DNA from: Taenia hydatigena
Taxonomy: Eukaryota > Platyhelminthes > Cestoda > Cyclophyllidea > Taeniidae
DNA: 64,000 nt
Reading direction: 5' to 3'
NCBI GenBank assembly: GCA_036345935.2
Contig: JADWOT020000010.1
Location: 4,486,587-4,550,586, forward strand
Made by a program: the position numbers and the translations under genes. Positions 61,665 through 64,000 of the stretch are shown here, in pieces. How positions within the stretch are numbered: the first letter of the stretch is position 1; each line of letters begins with the position of its first letter. The notes beneath the pieces are model-generated. The model had not been told where the DNA came from. It was given only the letters and a program-made list of their open reading frames with translations, and searched no databases.

Positions 61665-63194
61665 CTGATGCTAAATACGTGGTGATATGGGTGAAGAAAT
61701 CGCTTCGGAAAGGATGAAAGCGAAAGCCACCCAATGTCCAGAACATTTTTTTCGATGCAGCTGATCCAGAGGCAGTGAGAAGCAGCGTCTTAATGATAGA
61801 GCCCCTGCATTCCCACAATTATCACCGTTTCTGGAAGCCTTTCATTTGGATTGCGCTGTACATATCTTGGCTTTAATGATGGCACCGTTCAACTGGCAGC
61901 ACCTCATGCTGCAACAACAGTAGTCCTCTGGCAACGAAAATGGAAGTTTCCAATTCAGTCGAGTGAGGTTAAACTGCTTACGTTATCAGACAGTGCGCCT
62001 AACGGCAGGGATTTCAGGTCATCCAAATGTTCTTTACTTTTGATTTAACATAAAGTCGAGCTCAGCTCTTCTCAATTTGACTGAGTGATTCCAAGCCCTG
62101 TTTCCTTTTTGTTTGTCCATTTTGAAATAAGTTCCTGATACACTGTGCCCTTTTTATCCCCAACACTGGTGGATATTCACAAATTCGTCTATGTTTTAGC
62201 CCTCATCTTTCCCATAGGCCCGTTAGACGTGAGCAAATGACAAGGAGTTCCAAAGGCTCTAACTTGCATGTCAATCGTTTCCCGCTAGATTTTGGTGCAA
62301 TGAACTCACATTCTTTCCCTCCGTTTAGACAATTGATAGTGCGGGGCGTTTGTGGGCAAAGTATCGAACCAGAGGAAACGTTTTCATGTATTGGTTCAAA
62401 TGCCTTTAAAATATCCACATTCTCGGCTGATCGCAGGTTTTGTTAGCCATGACGAATCCTTGGGTGCATGGAACGCGATGCGTGCCAGGAATATTAAAGG
62501 CTGAGCTGCAGTTAGGCATAATTTTTATGAGCTACTGCTCTAAACGACTATGGTAACACCTGCTAGTGTGCTTTTCGAAATAAATTTATTTCTTGGCAAT
62601 TGATCAGAACCAATGTGTCGCACAATTTGATGCTGGTTAGCAAACTGATGATTAATTTACATCTTTTTTAAATCCGTATCAATTTCGTAAATTAGCACAT
62701 TCGCCTTAGGGTAATCAAGCAATTGTATCTTAAATATTCCAATCTGCTCCGGCTTTTTAAGTAAAATAAGTTCTTAGTTTTTTCGTGCTTTAGCACGAAG
62801 TCTTGTATGCCACCTATTTGCGTTTGCATGGGTGCCATCGGGTTATTTGGCTTTTGACCTCACCAAAGCTAAGTCCCAATTTTCCTATACCCCTGTTGTG
62901 TTGCATAACTATTACCTTGTGTGATTGCAGTGGATTCAGCGCAGCCTTACAGAGGTTTACACACTAGGCACCGCTACCAAGTTGGTCAGTGAAGGACGGC
63001 AATGGGTGCTGGTGTTGAGCCATGGCCTTAGGATTTTCTGCAAAGTTCCTGCTGAATCAGCCGAATTCGTCCATTCGTTGGCTCCCAGTGCAACAAGTTG
63101 TTGAAAAGGCGGATTTTAAGGGAACGACGATATGAACAGTTTGCGAAATACAAAAGCTAGAGGTATGAAGTTCTTTTCCTACCCATCCGCCATA
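61665..63194. other. Intergenic, patches of high divergence (copy 2)
   Basis: Counterpart of 16499-18029. A hairpin TTCGTGCT/AGCACGAA near 62785-62803 is perfect here and broken by one base in copy 1. No gene supported. Confidence 0.5.
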
Positions 63195-63935
63195 TTAGAA
63201 AAGGCAACGCTTCTGAATTCTGTGCCACTTCAATAAAATGGCTATTGATGTCTGTGTAAAGTACCTAGCCATCGCACCACAACAGATTTGCGGATCAAAT
63301 ACAGATAAGACGGCAATCACGTAAGGAGGAAACGCTTTTGTTATTGATGGTTGAATTCTAAGTAGATAATTAAACTGGTCTGAACAGTCGAATTATTCCG
63401 GTTACGCCGTAGCCAATCGAGATTCATGGGCTTAAGTTCGTCTTCATGCCTCTTACCATGACCTGCCAGATATGTTCCTGCGATTAGTGGTGTAAATAAG
63501 ATCTTGTTCAGAGCAATATGTTCGCCAATTTACTGATGCAGTCACCATCAGAATGTCCTTTACAATGTCAAGTTGTTGGAAGACATGAATGAAGAACTCT
63601 ATTCACTATTCCTCCCTCCCAATCACATCAACAATAATCTTTATGCTAAGCATCTGCTCAAGAGGAACGCGCACCAAGATACCTAGAATTTTCGTTTTAG
63701 TTATGGAGAGGTGATCTAGCAATACTAAATGCGTAAAAGAGAGTGCGAAGCAGCTTTCATGGCATCTTTGCTTGCTGAGACGCATGTACATGCGTTTGAC
63801 TCCGGATAACATCTTGATAAGCTCATTCAACTACTCTGCTGCGATTCCCAATGCGCCTACATCGTCTCGGCTACACCATATTTGCCAACTTAATAACACT
63901 TTTGCGAAAGGAGAGCCCATTGCGTAGCCGGATTG
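63195..63935. repeat. Element E1 (copy 2)
   Basis: Counterpart of 18030-18770. The minus frame 63830-63606 keeps the hydrophobic end but has accumulated many amino-acid changes relative to copy 1. Confidence 0.55.
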
Positions 63936-64000
63936 CTACGTATGCTTAGCAAGAGACGAAGTTCGCCTTCTTTCATTCCTTCACACATCAATTATTGCCG

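Larger units (their letters stand above)
44198..64000 (+). repeat. Large direct repeat, copy 2
   Basis: This is the second copy of the block seen at 1-18835, in direct orientation. It is longer because it contains 953 bases (50698-51650) and 22 bases (45092-45113) missing from copy 1. Sequence identity is near 99.5% over long stretches, such as the parts matching 9.6-10.7 kb of copy 1. It drops to about 84% in the part matching 9454-9583 and to about 92-95% in several patches matching 15.3-18.8 kb. The copy lies wholly beyond the N gap at 40568-40667, which leaves open that it is an alternative haplotype. Confidence 0.97.

Noticed and set aside
1..64000. Transposons or CRISPR arrays
   Set aside because: No transposase, reverse transcriptase or integrase frame, no clear terminal repeats, and no regularly spaced short repeats were seen.

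Overview
The window looks like nuclear DNA of a bilaterian animal. Genes are sparse and split into short exons with GT-AG introns. No open frame exceeds 166 codons, and there are no operons or bacterial-type signals. The two genes I can name are a rolling stone (rost) family membrane protein and LSm10 of the U7 snRNP, both animal families. Base composition of roughly 40% GC and short exons would fit a flatworm, but that is inference and no single feature proves it.

Layout. Bases 1-18835 and 44198-64000 are two direct copies of one block of about 19 kb. Both ends of the block lie outside what the window shows. Between them are unique sequence (18836-40567), a 100-N assembly gap (40568-40667) and 3.5 kb of further unique sequence (40668-44197). 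The second copy lies wholly on the far side of the gap, so an unmerged second haplotype is as likely as a real duplication. Divergence between the copies is patchy: about 0.5% in most places, but 5-16% in short patches. One 953-bp indel and one 22-bp indel also separate them.

Within the block is a small family of C2H2 zinc-finger genes on the minus strand. The best member (A, 4490-5501; copy at 48711-49722) can be assembled into four exons with three fingers. Two decayed relatives lie downstream on the same strand (B, about 13984-15290; C, 15683-16498) and share a frameshift. A third decayed relative (F, 12837-13125) is inverted. A scrap of the last exon (D) lies at 21.7 kb. Noncoding flanks were duplicated along with the exons.

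In the unique middle, the rost homologue (31089-35970, +, five exons, 304 codons) stands tail to tail with LSM10 (37695-38659, -, two exons, 163 codons). A repeated element of unknown nature occurs at 18.0-18.8 kb (with its block copy) and at 26.7-27.3 kb.

The 3.5 kb after the gap holds four candidate exons: an unknown minus-strand exon (41185-41387) with two decayed relatives nearby, a very His/Cys-rich exon (42292-42622, +), a minus-strand terminal exon (43122-43292), and a plus-strand exon with a one-base frame break (43855-44112). The remaining sequence shows nothing I can support as a gene. The genes named here do not form an obvious common pathway. The most unusual features are the mosaic duplication, the decaying zinc-finger family inside it and the His/Cys-rich exon.
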